A stretch of DNA of 64,000 bases, from positions 62,001 through 126,000 of the forward strand of contig DEKW01000005.1 in assembly GCA_002354055.1 (NCBI GenBank). Direction: 5' to 3'. Source of the stretch: Bacteroidales bacterium UBA2712 (GTDB lineage: Bacteria; Bacteroidota; Bacteroidia; Bacteroidales; Paludibacteraceae). Below the pieces are notes generated by a model. It was not told where the DNA came from and ran no database searches. It saw only the letters and a program-made list of their open reading frames with translations. This document shows positions 26,597 through 35,319 of the stretch, piece by piece (the first letter of the stretch is position 1; the number at the start of each line of letters is the position of its first letter). A program made the translations under genes and the position numbers.

Positions 26597-27597
26597 TGTT
26601 TCAAATAGTTCTTATAGGTATTTTCAAATAATTTCACTGCTTGTTCGAGGCTTCCGAATAGTTCTCCTCCGGAGGCGTTCATGTGGCCTCCGCCGTGGAA
26701 GACTTCGTTTGCCCAGATATTCACGGGTCGGTCTCCTTGCGAACGGAAGGAAATACGTATCCGCGGTTTGGGAGTGCCGGGTTTGGGACGCTCTTCGCGC
26801 ATAAAGACGGAGTAGAAGACGTCGCCGATTTGCAGCGGCATATTCACCAAGCCCTCGCAATCGCCTTGCTTGTAGTGGTATTGCTCCAGCTCCGAGGCGG
26901 TCAAAGTGATGAGCGCCAAGTGGTACTCCGGGAAGATGCGCATCTTGCGGTACAAAGCGTAGCCCGTTAACCTCATCCGATCCGTGGAGTACTGATTGAA
27001 CACCCAGTCGTAGATCTCGTCCTTCCTTGCGCCCGCGCGTAAAAGAGAAGCTACAATCTCGTATATCTCCGGGTTGTTGGAGTTGTAACTGAAATTGCCC
27101 GTATCGGTCATCAGACCTGTGTAAATACAGGTCGCTATCTCCTCCGTTAAACCTTCATTCGTTAACAGCCGGTACACGATCTCGCACGCCGAACTTGCCT
27201 CGGGGTGGGAGTGTACCTCCGTCCAAAATCCTTCATTCGTTAACTCCTTCACTCTTTCATCCATTAAGTGATGATCTATCAGCACTTTGGGGCAACTGTT
27301 CGCTACCATCTTCTCGCCCATGGGACCGATACGCTTCGGGTCATTGAAATCCGTACAGATGATCAGGTCCGCTTCTGCAATCAGTTTGTCGCACTCCTGC
27401 GGCTTCTGCTCGTAGATCCGTATCTCTTCGGCGCCCGGCATCCATCCCAAGAACGCCGGAAACGCGTTCGGTACAATGACCGTAGCCCGTTTTTGGCAGT
27501 AATGCCACATCGCGAGAGCCGATCCCATGGCATCTCCATCGGGCGCCATGTGGGTGAAAATGACAATATGTTGTGCGTTGTTAATTAACTCTTTCAT
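26593..27597 (-). CDS. nrnA: DHH/DHHA1 phosphoesterase NrnA-like (oligoribonuclease / pAp phosphatase)
   Basis: NrnA-type enzymes degrade nanoRNA and dephosphorylate pAp. The 334-residue protein carries the DHH-domain motifs THMAPDGDAMGSALAMW, CTDFNDPKR, and VLIDHHL, and the C-terminal DHHA1 nucleic-acid site GGGHMNASGG. Two short copies of a repeat-like sequence (encoding ELTNEG and LLTNEG) sit in surface loops at about 27145-27175 and 27230-27262. A canonical promoter lies upstream at 27619-27650. It is the first gene of the long minus-strand run. Confidence 0.92.
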   Translation of the reverse strand: MKELINNAQHIVIFTHMAPDGDAMGSALAMWHYCQKRATVIVPNAFPAFLGWMPGAEEIRIYEQKPQECDKLIAEADLIICTDFNDPKRIGPMGEKMVANSCPKVLIDHHLMDERVKELTNEGFWTEVHSHPEASSACEIVYRLLTNEGLTEEIATCIYTGLMTDTGNFSYNSNNPEIYEIVASLLRAGARKDEIYDWVFNQYSTDRMRLTGYALYRKMRIFPEYHLALITLTASELEQYHYKQGDCEGLVNMPLQIGDVFYSVFMREERPKPGTPKPRIRISFRSQGDRPVNIWANEVFHGGGHMNASGGELFGSLEQAVKLFENTYKNYLKQ

Positions 27598-27618
27598 ACT
27601 ACATCACGAAAAATCGCG

Positions 27619-27650
27619 CAAAGATACTAAAAAAAAATGATATATCCAAA
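27619..27650 (-). promoter_or_regulatory. Bacteroidales-type promoter for nrnA and downstream genes
   Basis: On the minus strand a TTTG (27650-27647) is followed after exactly 20 bp by TATCTTTG (27626-27619), the -33 and -7 elements of the Bacteroidales primary sigma factor. Transcription would begin about 10-15 bases before the nrnA start. Confidence 0.85.
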
Positions 27651-27674
27651 TAATTCGAAAAAAATGAGCAAATG

Positions 27675-27706
27675 TTTGCATATATGCAATTTTTGTTGTA
27701 CCTTTG
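27675..27706 (+). promoter_or_regulatory. Bacteroidales-type promoter for the MBL hydrolase unit
   Basis: TTTG at 27675-27678, a 20 bp spacer and TACCTTTG at 27699-27706 form a perfect promoter 18 bp before ATG 27724. It diverges from the nrnA promoter, with only 24 bp between the two -33 elements. Confidence 0.88.
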
Positions 27707-27723
27707 CAGGCTGAATTGGTAAT

Positions 27724-28557
27724 ATGGAGGAAAACGGACTTATATTCAGATGTTTTGCGAGCGGTAGCAGTGGAAACTGCTACTATCTCGGTACGCGTCA
27801 ACGGGGTGTTCTCATTGATGCGGGCATCTCTGCTCGGCAGATACAGAAGTGTCTGCGCGAGATGGGTCTGGATTTTCCGAATATCATGGGCGTACTCGTC
27901 ACGCACGATCATGCGGATCATATACGCGCGGTCGGGACGCTGGGCGAGCGCGTGCATCTGCCTATTTATACGACCGCGGAGATCCATGAAGGTATAGACC
28001 GCAACTACGGCGTACGGGAGAAACTGCGTACCAGCCGCCGCTATTTTGAACTCGGGAAAGAGTGGGAACTCTTCGGCATGAAGATCAATACTTTCCATAT
28101 CGAGCATGACTCGACGGATTGCTTGGGTTATTGTATCGATTATATGGACCAGCGTTTTGTGCTCATGACCGATTGCGGCTCTATTAACGAGGAGATGGAG
28201 GCGTACATTCGCACGGCGAACCATCTGGTGATCGAGGCGAACCACGACGAGCACATGCTCCTCAACGGTCCGTATCCGACCTATCTCAAGCAGCGTATCC
28301 TCTCGCCTCGCGGCCACCAGAGCAATGATGTCTGCGGCGAGTTGCTGGAGCGCAACTGGCATCCGGACTTGCGTAACGTATGGTTGTGTCACCTCTCGTT
28401 AGAAAACAACGACCCGCAGTTGGCGTACAATACCGTCGCTTCCTATCTGGAGGAGATCGAGATCCTGCCCGGAAAAGATATCTTCCTCAAGGCACTCGAG
28501 CGGCTGTCGCCAAGCCCCGTCTATGAGCTCAACGACAAAATGATTACCGAAAACTGA
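27724..28557 (+). CDS. Metallo-beta-lactamase-fold hydrolase (YycJ/WalJ-like)
   Basis: This 277-residue protein has the MBL metal-binding motif THDHADH after VLV, early SGSSGNCYYLG, and later metal ligands in MTDCGS and EANHDEHML. These belong to the YycJ/WalJ branch, which has 5'-to-3' exonuclease activity in studied Bacillus members. It heads a plus-strand unit with the Dpm1-like gene and argS. Substrate here is inferred. Confidence 0.88.
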   Translation: MEENGLIFRCFASGSSGNCYYLGTRQRGVLIDAGISARQIQKCLREMGLDFPNIMGVLVTHDHADHIRAVGTLGERVHLPIYTTAEIHEGIDRNYGVREKLRTSRRYFELGKEWELFGMKINTFHIEHDSTDCLGYCIDYMDQRFVLMTDCGSINEEMEAYIRTANHLVIEANHDEHMLLNGPYPTYLKQRILSPRGHQSNDVCGELLERNWHPDLRNVWLCHLSLENNDPQLAYNTVASYLEEIEILPGKDIFLKALERLSPSPVYELNDKMITEN

Positions 28558-28565
28558 TTACCCTT

Positions 28566-29306
28566 ATGATAGAACGACTGGTCATTATTCCGACTTACAA
28601 CGAGAAAGAGAACATCGAGGCCATCATCACAGCTGTGATGGAATTGCCTATTTTGTTTCAAGTATTGGTCATTGACGACGGTTCGCCCGACGGCACTGCC
28701 GACATCGTCAAGAAGATGATGCAGGGCAAGTACAAAGGCTGCATCGACCTCATCCAACGGGAAGGCAAACAGGGCCTGGGTACTGCCTATATCGCTGGTT
28801 TTCAATGGGCTATCGAGCATAAGGCGAACTATATCTTCGAGATGGACGCCGACTTTAGCCACAATCCGCAGGACCTGCTCAAGCTCTACGACGCTTGTGC
28901 CGTGCAGGGGGCTGATCTGGCAATCGGTAGCCGTTACGTCACCGGCGTTAATGTGGTGAACTGGCCGATGGGACGCGTCCTGATGTCCTATTTCGCATCC
29001 AAATATGTGCGGTTCGTGCTTGGCGTGGACATCCATGACACGACCGCCGGCTTCGTATGCTACCGCCGTAAGACGCTGGAAACCATCGAGTTGGATAAGA
29101 TTCGTTTCAAAGGCTACGCCTTCCAGATCGAGATGAAATTCACTGCCTCCAAGTGCGGCGCGAAGATCATCGAGGTGCCGATCGTCTTTGTCAACCGCGT
29201 TCTCGGTACGTCCAAGATGAGCGGCGGCATCTTCTCCGAAGCCCTGCTGGGCGTGATCAAACTCAAGATAAGCAGTTGGTTTAGAAAATATCCCCAAATC
29301 GTATGA
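28566..29306 (+). CDS. Polyprenol monophosphomannose synthase-like family 2 glycosyltransferase
   Basis: This soluble GT2 (246 aa) resembles Dpm1, which transfers a sugar from a nucleotide donor to polyprenyl phosphate. Key segments are VIIPTYNEKENIEAII, VIDDGSPDGTADIVK, GLGTAYIAGF and the metal motif EMDADFSHNP. The C-terminal SKMSGG motif is also present. It could feed lipid-linked sugar to GT-C enzymes such as the YfhO-like protein. It overlaps argS by 4 bp. Confidence 0.9.
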   Translation: MIERLVIIPTYNEKENIEAIITAVMELPILFQVLVIDDGSPDGTADIVKKMMQGKYKGCIDLIQREGKQGLGTAYIAGFQWAIEHKANYIFEMDADFSHNPQDLLKLYDACAVQGADLAIGSRYVTGVNVVNWPMGRVLMSYFASKYVRFVLGVDIHDTTAGFVCYRRKTLETIELDKIRFKGYAFQIEMKFTASKCGAKIIEVPIVFVNRVLGTSKMSGGIFSEALLGVIKLKISSWFRKYPQIV

Positions 29307-31126
29307 CTTTAGAACAAAAAATATCTCTTCTTGCTAAATCTGCCGTCAAGGCCCTCTATGACGTAGAAGCCACAGACGCACAGATTCAGTTGCAAAAGAC
29401 CCGCCCGGAGTTCGAGGGCAACATCACTCTCGTGGTCTTTCCGTTTGTCAAACTCGCTCGCAAGGCCCCTGCACAAGTGGCTGCGGAGATTGGCGAATGG
29501 CTTAAGGCGAATGGCGAAGGGTTAGTGGCTAGATTCAATGCCGTTCAGGGCTTCCTGAACTTATCCATCTCCGATGCGTTCTGGATAGAACAACTCAAAG
29601 CCATCGACGAGGACGAGCAATACGGTCACAATGACCAAATGGTAAATGACCAAATTGTACATCCACTGATGATGGTCGAATACTCGTCCCCGAACACGAA
29701 CAAACCCCTGCACCTCGGACATGTGCGTAATAACCTTTTAGGTTATTCTATCGCTAAGATCCAGGAGGCAAACGGATGGAAAGTAGTGAAGACGAATATC
29801 GTCAATGACCGCGGTATTCATATCTGCAAATCCATGCTCGCATGGCTCAAATTCGGCAACGGAGAGACGCCGGAGAGTTCCGGCAAGAAAGGTGATCACC
29901 TCATCGGCGACTACTACGTACGTTTCGATAAGGAGTACAAGGCGCAGATTGCCGAACTCATGGCGAAAGGTATAGACGAAGATACCGCCAAAAAGGAAGC
30001 TCCGCTGATGCTGGAGGCACAAGAGATGCTTCGTAAATGGGAGGCGAACGACCCCGAGGTACGCGCGCTGTGGGCGAAGATGAACGAGTGGGTCTATGCC
30101 GGGTTTGACGAGACCTACCGCCGCCTGGGTGTCTCTTTTGATAAGATCTACTACGAGTCCAACACCTATCTGGAGGGCAAATCCGAGGTAGAGAAGGGAC
30201 TCGCTTCCGGCGCTTTCTACCGCCGCGAAGACGGTTCTGTCTGGGCGGATCTGACGAAGGATGGTCTGGACGAGAAACTGCTGCTGCGTTCCGACGGAAC
30301 CTCCGTCTATATGACTCAGGATATAGGTACCGCCAAACTGCGTTTCCAGGATTACCCGATAGACAAGATGGTCTATGTGGTGGGCAACGAGCAGGAGTAC
30401 CATTTTAAGGTCCTCTCCATCCTCCTTGACCGCCTCGGATTCCCGTTCGGCAAGGAGTTGGTACATTTCTCGTACGGCATGGTCGAGCTCCCGAACGGTA
30501 AGATGAAATCCCGTGAAGGAACGGTCGTGGATGCCGACGAGCTGATGGATAAGATGATTTCTGACGCCCGCGAGATCTCAAAGGACAAGGTCAATACCCT
30601 GCAGGGCATTACCGAGGACGAGGCAAACGAGATTGCCCGCAAGGTGGGATTAGGAGCTTTGAAATACTTCATCTTGAAGGTCGATCCGCGTAAGAACATG
30701 CTCTTCAACCCCGCGGAGTCCATCGATTTTAACGGTAACACAGGTCCCTTCATCCAATATACGTACGCCCGTATCCAATCTGTCCTGAGGAAATCTGTCA
30801 GTCCGAAGGACGGTCTGTACTCTGTCAGCGATAGCGGTCTGTCAGCCGAAGGCGGTCTCGATGCCAAAGAATTGGCTCTCATCCAGCGCCTCTGCGAGTA
30901 TCCGACGGCTGTACGTACGGCCGGTGAGGAGTTCTCGCCCGCGATCCTATGTAACTACGCGTACGCGCTGGCGTGTGACTTCAACTCGTTCTACCACGAT
31001 CTCTCGATCCTCAACGAACCCGACGAGCAAAAGAAAACGCTACGTCTGCTTCTTTCAGCAAACGTAGCGAAGATCTTAAATTCCGCTTTCGGGCTCCTCG
31101 GTATCGAGATGCCCGAGCGGATGTAA
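29303..31126 (+). CDS. argS: Arginyl-tRNA synthetase
   Basis: This class I synthetase (607 aa) charges tRNA-Arg. It has the N-terminal additional domain, the HIGH-equivalent HLGHVRNNLLG after EYSSPNTNKPL, and the KMSK-loop region KMKSREGTVVDADELMD, with a DALR anticodon-binding domain at the end. Just before the active-site segment, a repeat of the atgaccaaatggtaa type (29629-29657) encodes NDQMVNDQIV, an unusual insertion that does not break the frame. The stop lies 4 bp from the convergent rpsA end. Confidence 0.96.
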   Translation: MTLEQKISLLAKSAVKALYDVEATDAQIQLQKTRPEFEGNITLVVFPFVKLARKAPAQVAAEIGEWLKANGEGLVARFNAVQGFLNLSISDAFWIEQLKAIDEDEQYGHNDQMVNDQIVHPLMMVEYSSPNTNKPLHLGHVRNNLLGYSIAKIQEANGWKVVKTNIVNDRGIHICKSMLAWLKFGNGETPESSGKKGDHLIGDYYVRFDKEYKAQIAELMAKGIDEDTAKKEAPLMLEAQEMLRKWEANDPEVRALWAKMNEWVYAGFDETYRRLGVSFDKIYYESNTYLEGKSEVEKGLASGAFYRREDGSVWADLTKDGLDEKLLLRSDGTSVYMTQDIGTAKLRFQDYPIDKMVYVVGNEQEYHFKVLSILLDRLGFPFGKELVHFSYGMVELPNGKMKSREGTVVDADELMDKMISDAREISKDKVNTLQGITEDEANEIARKVGLGALKYFILKVDPRKNMLFNPAESIDFNGNTGPFIQYTYARIQSVLRKSVSPKDGLYSVSDSGLSAEGGLDAKELALIQRLCEYPTAVRTAGEEFSPAILCNYAYALACDFNSFYHDLSILNEPDEQKKTLRLLLSANVAKILNSAFGLLGIEMPERM

Positions 31127-31130
31127 GGAT

Positions 31131-32939
31131 TTACTCCTCGTCTTTCTTGGCAGCTGCCTTTTTGGTGGCTGCTTTTTTTGCCGGCTTCTCCTCAGCTTCC
31201 ATCGAAGCCTTGAGCTCTGCCAGAGCGCTCAGGTCACCGAGAGTAGTCTTCTCTACCTTCGGCATCTCTACCTGCGGTTCCTCTTTAGCGGCTTTCTTTG
31301 CTGCCTTAGCCGGAGCCTCTTTGCGCTCCTCCCATGTACGGAGGTGGCTAACGAGGATGCGTTTAGCGTCGCGGTTGAACTCGATCACGCGGAACGGCAG
31401 TTCGTCGCCTACTGCTACCGGGCTCTTGTCCTCTTTCTGGAGGTGGCGGGTCGTGCAGAATGCCTCTACGCCTTCCTCGAGCGAAACAACAGCGCCCTTG
31501 TCGGTCAACTCAACTACCTTACCCTCGACTTGCTTGTCAACACCGAACTTAGCCTCGAGCTCTTCCCAAGGATTCTCCTCGAGCTGCTTGTGGCCCAGGC
31601 TCAGACGACGGTTAGCTACGTCGATGTCGAGTACAACGACCTCGATCTGTGCACCGATCTGAGTGAACTCATTCGGGTGTTTGATCTTCTTGGTCCAGCT
31701 CAGGTCGCTGATGTGGATCAGACCGTCAACGCCTTCCTCGATCTCTACGAAGACACCGAAGTTGGTGAAGTTGCGAACCTTAGCCCAGTGGCGGGTACCT
31801 ACTGCGTACTTGGTCTCTACGTTAGCCCACGGATCAGCCTTGAGTTGCTTGATACCGAGGCTCATCTTACGCTCAGCGCGGTCGAGAGTCAGGATGATAG
31901 CATCTACCTCGTCGCCGACTTTCAGGAAGTCGTTAGCGGAACGGAGGTGCTGGCTCCAGCTCATCTCGCTGACGTGAACAAGACCCTCAACGCCCTCTGC
32001 GATCTCTACGAATGCTCCGTAGTCAGCCATTACGACTACCTTACCGTGAACCTTGTCGCCTACCTTCAGGTTAGGATCAAGAGCATCCCACGGATGCGGA
32101 GTCAACTGCTTCAGACCGAGAGCGATACGCTTCTTATCATCGTCGAAATCAAGGATAACAACGTTGATCTTCTGGTCGAGTTGGAGCAACTCGTGCGGGT
32201 CGTTGACGCGGCCCCAGCTCAGGTCGGTAATGTGGATCAGACCGTCAACACCACCCAAGTCGATGAAGACACCGTAGTTGGTGATGTTCTTAACGGTACC
32301 CTCGAGTACCTGACCCTTCTCGAGCTTGCCGACGATCTCAGCCTTCTGAGCCTCGATCTCTGCCTCGATGAGAGCTTTGTGAGAAACAACGACGTTACGG
32401 AACTCAGGATTCAGTTTGACAATCTTGAACTCCATCGTCTTACCTACGAGAATATCGTAGTCGCGAACGGGTTTCACGTCGATCTGGCTGCCCGGGAGGA
32501 ATGCTTCCATACCGAGAACGTCCACGATCATGCCGCCTTTCGAACGCCATTTGATGTAACCGGTAACGATCTCACCTGCGTTGTAAGCCTCGTTAACGCG
32601 GTCCCAAGCGCGAGCCGTGCGAGCCTCTTTGTGAGAGAGCACGAGTTGACCCTTCTTGTCCTCCTGGCTCTGAATGTAAACCTCTACTTTGTCGCCTACC
32701 TTCAGATCCGGGTTGTAACGGAACTCAGCTGCCGGTACGATACCGTCCGACTTGTAGCCTACGTTGACAACTACCTCGCGTTTGTTGATACTGATAACGG
32801 TACCCTCTACTACCTCGTTGTCCTTGATAGCGGAAAGGGTCTCGTTGTACTTCTGGATTTCTTCTTCGTTTTGTTTGCCTTGCTTTTGTGCTTCATAGGC
32901 ATCCCAGTCGAAGTTCTGGAGAGAAAGATTTTCTGCCAT
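31131..32939 (-). CDS. rpsA: 30S ribosomal protein S1
   Basis: S1 (602 aa from ATG 32939) binds mRNA on the ribosome. Six S1/OB repeats can be followed, for example GMIVDVLGMEAFLPGSQ, YGVFIDLGGVDGLIHITDLSW, YGAFVEIAEGVEGLVHVSEMSW and FGVFVEIEEGVDGLIHISDLSW in part. The C-terminus is an alternating Lys/Ala/Glu tail. The start was moved 11 codons inside the longest frame to MAENLSLQ. S1 matters especially in Bacteroidota, where Shine-Dalgarno pairing is largely unused. Confidence 0.96.
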   Translation of the reverse strand: MAENLSLQNFDWDAYEAQKQGKQNEEEIQKYNETLSAIKDNEVVEGTVISINKREVVVNVGYKSDGIVPAAEFRYNPDLKVGDKVEVYIQSQEDKKGQLVLSHKEARTARAWDRVNEAYNAGEIVTGYIKWRSKGGMIVDVLGMEAFLPGSQIDVKPVRDYDILVGKTMEFKIVKLNPEFRNVVVSHKALIEAEIEAQKAEIVGKLEKGQVLEGTVKNITNYGVFIDLGGVDGLIHITDLSWGRVNDPHELLQLDQKINVVILDFDDDKKRIALGLKQLTPHPWDALDPNLKVGDKVHGKVVVMADYGAFVEIAEGVEGLVHVSEMSWSQHLRSANDFLKVGDEVDAIILTLDRAERKMSLGIKQLKADPWANVETKYAVGTRHWAKVRNFTNFGVFVEIEEGVDGLIHISDLSWTKKIKHPNEFTQIGAQIEVVVLDIDVANRRLSLGHKQLEENPWEELEAKFGVDKQVEGKVVELTDKGAVVSLEEGVEAFCTTRHLQKEDKSPVAVGDELPFRVIEFNRDAKRILVSHLRTWEERKEAPAKAAKKAAKEEPQVEMPKVEKTTLGDLSALAELKASMEAEEKPAKKAATKKAAAKKDEE

Positions 32940-32978
32940 GTTGGTAAAAATCTCAATTAAAGGGTTAAACAATGTTAA

Positions 32979-34346
32979 TTATCGGATCATCGTGTCGCCG
33001 AAGTAGGGTTGTAAAGCCGCAGGGATGCGGATACCTTCCTCCGTCTGGTTATTCTCCAGAAGCGCAGCGACGATGCGCGGGAGTGCGAGTGCCGAACCGT
33101 TCAGCGTGTGGCACAGCGTCACTCTCTTATCCTCCTGACGGCGGTAGCGACATTTCAGTCGGTTCGCCTGATAGGTGTCGAAATTAGACGTACTGGATAC
33201 CTCCAGCCAACGATGTTGGGCTTCGCTATATACTTCAAAATCATAGCATAGAGCCGCCGTAAAACTCATGTCTCCTCCGCTCAGACGAAGGATACGATAC
33301 GGTAACTCGAGCTTCTGCAAGAGACCTTCTACGTGCGCGAGCATCTCCTTATGACTCGCGTCCGAGTGCTCGGGCGTGTCTATACGCACGATTTCGATCT
33401 TCGAGAACTCATGGAGTCGGTTCAGACCCCGTACATCCTTGCCGTAAGAGCCTGCCTCGCGACGGAAACACTCCGTGTAAGCGCAGTTCTTGATCGGCAG
33501 TTGCGCCTCGTCGATGATCACGTCGCGGTAGAGGTTCGTCACCGGTACCTCCGCCGTCGGGATGAGGTAGAGGTCATCTACTTCGCAATGGTACATCTGT
33601 CCCTCTTTGTCAGGCAGCTGACCCGTGCCGTAACCCGAAGCGGCGTTGACCACCGTCGGCGGCATGATCTCCGTATAACCGGCTTTGTTCGCCTCGGCGA
33701 GGAAGAAGTTGATGAGCGCGCGTTGCAGACGGGCTCCCTGACCGATATATACCGGGAATCCGGCACCGGAGATCTTCACGCCTAAGTCGAAGTCAATCAG
33801 GTTATATTTCTTGGCGAGTTCCCAGTGGGGCAGCTTCTCGCTCTGGGCGATACGCTCCGCCGCGATAGCCTCATCTACCTCGCTGTTCCATTCCTTCAGC
33901 GCCACAGCGCCGTCTTTGGCGATGGCGTCGATCATCGGCTGGTTGGGCCAGTTACCGATACTCACGGCGAGGTTGTCCTCGGCACTCGCACCTTCGGGCA
34001 CGATGTCGTACGGTACGTTCGGGATGGTCAGCAGCAGTTTGGTCTGCGCCTCCTCTGCCTCAGCCATCTTCGCGTCGTACTCGGCAATCTGCGCTTTGAG
34101 GGTACCGGTCTGCGCTTTCGCAGCCTCTGCCTCTTCGCGTTTGCCTTGCGCCATGAGGGCGCCGATGGACTTCGAGATCTTATTCATCTCAGCTGCAGCC
34201 GCATCTTTCTGCTGCTGCGCTGCCTTGCGTTCTCCATCGAGACGAAGCACCTCGTCTATCGCCTCTGCGGCTCCAGCGAAGTGCTTCTTTTGTAAACCGG
34301 CAATGACTTTTGCCTTGTCGTCGTAAATCTGTTTAAGTGTAAGCAT
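32979..34346 (-). CDS. serS: Seryl-tRNA synthetase
   Basis: This class II synthetase (455 aa) charges tRNA-Ser. The N-terminal long coiled-coil arm (residues ~25-110, with repeated Ala/Lys/Glu heptads) is followed by the catalytic core: motif 2 TECFRREAGSYGKDVRGLNRLHEF in part, and motif 3 NGSALALPRIVAALLEN in part. Length is a little above average. The gap to rpmA (34347-34379) is filled with aactttcaa-type repeats. Confidence 0.96.
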   Translation of the reverse strand: MLTLKQIYDDKAKVIAGLQKKHFAGAAEAIDEVLRLDGERKAAQQQKDAAAAEMNKISKSIGALMAQGKREEAEAAKAQTGTLKAQIAEYDAKMAEAEEAQTKLLLTIPNVPYDIVPEGASAEDNLAVSIGNWPNQPMIDAIAKDGAVALKEWNSEVDEAIAAERIAQSEKLPHWELAKKYNLIDFDLGVKISGAGFPVYIGQGARLQRALINFFLAEANKAGYTEIMPPTVVNAASGYGTGQLPDKEGQMYHCEVDDLYLIPTAEVPVTNLYRDVIIDEAQLPIKNCAYTECFRREAGSYGKDVRGLNRLHEFSKIEIVRIDTPEHSDASHKEMLAHVEGLLQKLELPYRILRLSGGDMSFTAALCYDFEVYSEAQHRWLEVSSTSNFDTYQANRLKCRYRRQEDKRVTLCHTLNGSALALPRIVAALLENNQTEEGIRIPAALQPYFGDTMIR

Positions 34347-34379
34347 TAACTTTCAACTTTAAACTTTCAACGTTCAACT

Positions 34380-34637
34380 TTACTCTGCCGGTTGGATGGA
34401 TACGTACGATTTGTTGTCGCGTTTCTTGCGGAAGGTTACGATACCGTCGCAAAGAGCGAACAAAGTGTGGTCAGAACCCATTCCCATGTTTTCACCCGGG
34501 TTGTGAACCGTACCACGCTGACGTACGATAATGTTACCTGCCTTTGCGAATTGACCACCAAAGATCTTCACGCCAAGACGTTTGCTTTCTGATTCACGGC
34601 CGTTCTTTGAACTACCGACACCTTTCTTGTGTGCCAT
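34380..34637 (-). CDS. rpmA: 50S ribosomal protein L27
   Basis: L27 (85 aa) sits near the peptidyl-transferase centre. The sequence starts MAHKKGVGSSKNGRES, followed by RLGVKIFGGQ and GNIIVRQRGTVHNPG, the universal L27 signature. There is no N-terminal cleavage extension of the Firmicutes kind. It lies 18 bp downstream of rplU as in most bacteria. Confidence 0.98.
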   Translation of the reverse strand: MAHKKGVGSSKNGRESESKRLGVKIFGGQFAKAGNIIVRQRGTVHNPGENMGMGSDHTLFALCDGIVTFRKKRDNKSYVSIQPAE

Positions 34638-34655
34638 ACTCTGTTGTCCTTTCTT

Positions 34656-34976
34656 TTAAGCAATAACAATTTCTTTAACTACTACGTTGGTCAGATCCTG
34701 ACGGTGACCATTCAGCTTGCGGAAGCCTTTGCGACGTTTCTTGTGGAAAACAAGGATCTTCTCGCCGCGGCACTCGTTGTCGAGTACTTCGCAAACCACT
34801 TTAGCGCCTTTCACGTACGGAGCGCCTACTTTTACTTTGCCCTCATTGTCGAGGAGCAACACGTTCTCGAATTCAACCGTTGCGCCTTTCTCAAGGTCTG
34901 CAACGCGGTTGATGAACAGTTTCTTGCCAGCTTCTACCTTAAACTGCTGGCCTTTCATTTCTACAATTGCGTACAT
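34656..34976 (-). CDS. rplU: 50S ribosomal protein L21
   Basis: L21 (106 aa) binds 23S rRNA and helps early 50S assembly. It shows MYAIVEMKGQQFKVEAGK at the start and the conserved KRRKGFRKLNGHRQDLT near the C-terminus. It is the first gene of a rplU-rpmA unit with a canonical promoter at 35097-35128 and a structured leader. Confidence 0.98.
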   Translation of the reverse strand: MYAIVEMKGQQFKVEAGKKLFINRVADLEKGATVEFENVLLLDNEGKVKVGAPYVKGAKVVCEVLDNECRGEKILVFHKKRRKGFRKLNGHRQDLTNVVVKEIVIA

Positions 34977-35092
34977 TTATATACGTTTGTTTGAATGTTA
35001 TGGCGGTGCGGCGATAACCCTTTCCTGTGCGCTGCTGCCTACGGCTCATACGCTGCGGTGGTTATACTTATTTGGCCTAATCCGCAAAAAAT
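34977..35092 (-). promoter_or_regulatory. rplU 5' leader with mutually exclusive hairpins
   Basis: The ~115-nt leader of rplU-rpmA contains, in transcript order, ataacc (35065-35060), ggttat (35019-35014) and ataac (35001-34997). The middle segment can pair with either the first or the third. This is the layout of an attenuator or translational switch, as expected for autoregulated ribosomal protein operons. No family match is claimed. Confidence 0.45.
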
Positions 35093-35096
35093 CGTG

Positions 35097-35128
35097 CAAA
35101 ATTACTACTTTTTTCTGACATGACCAAA
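35097..35128 (-). promoter_or_regulatory. Bacteroidales-type promoter for rplU-rpmA
   Basis: On the minus strand TTTG (35128-35125), a 20 bp spacer and TAATTTTG (35104-35097) match the -33/-7 consensus. It lies about 120 bp before the L21 start. Confidence 0.82.
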
Positions 35129-35250
35129 TATTTTTGCATTTTTTTGCATTTTTAGGCTATTATTGGCGTTTTTGTCATTTTTCTTCGCACCGGCAATGCG
35201 CCCGGCAGAAGAGGAGAACCAATAGTTTTATAATCGGCTTTCAGTAGCAT

Positions 35251-35280
35251 AAAAAAGAAACGGCCAGTAAGGGTCGCTTC
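35251..35280 (-). terminator. Rho-independent terminator of the SEL1/PEGA gene
   Basis: On the minus strand gaagcgaccc, a short loop and ggccgtttc form a stem with one mismatch, followed by six T. It lies about 40 bp past the stop of the SEL1/PEGA gene. The remaining part of the 35129-35319 gap shows no gene. Confidence 0.75.
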
Positions 35281-35319
35281 TCTCGTTTAAGGGGTTCCGC
35301 GTGATGGGATGTGAGTTTT

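Noticed and set aside
31344..32960. Long open frame (538 codons) on the plus strand opposite rpsA
   Set aside because: It is a mirror of S1's codon bias, has no start context or domain, and rpsA is unmistakable.
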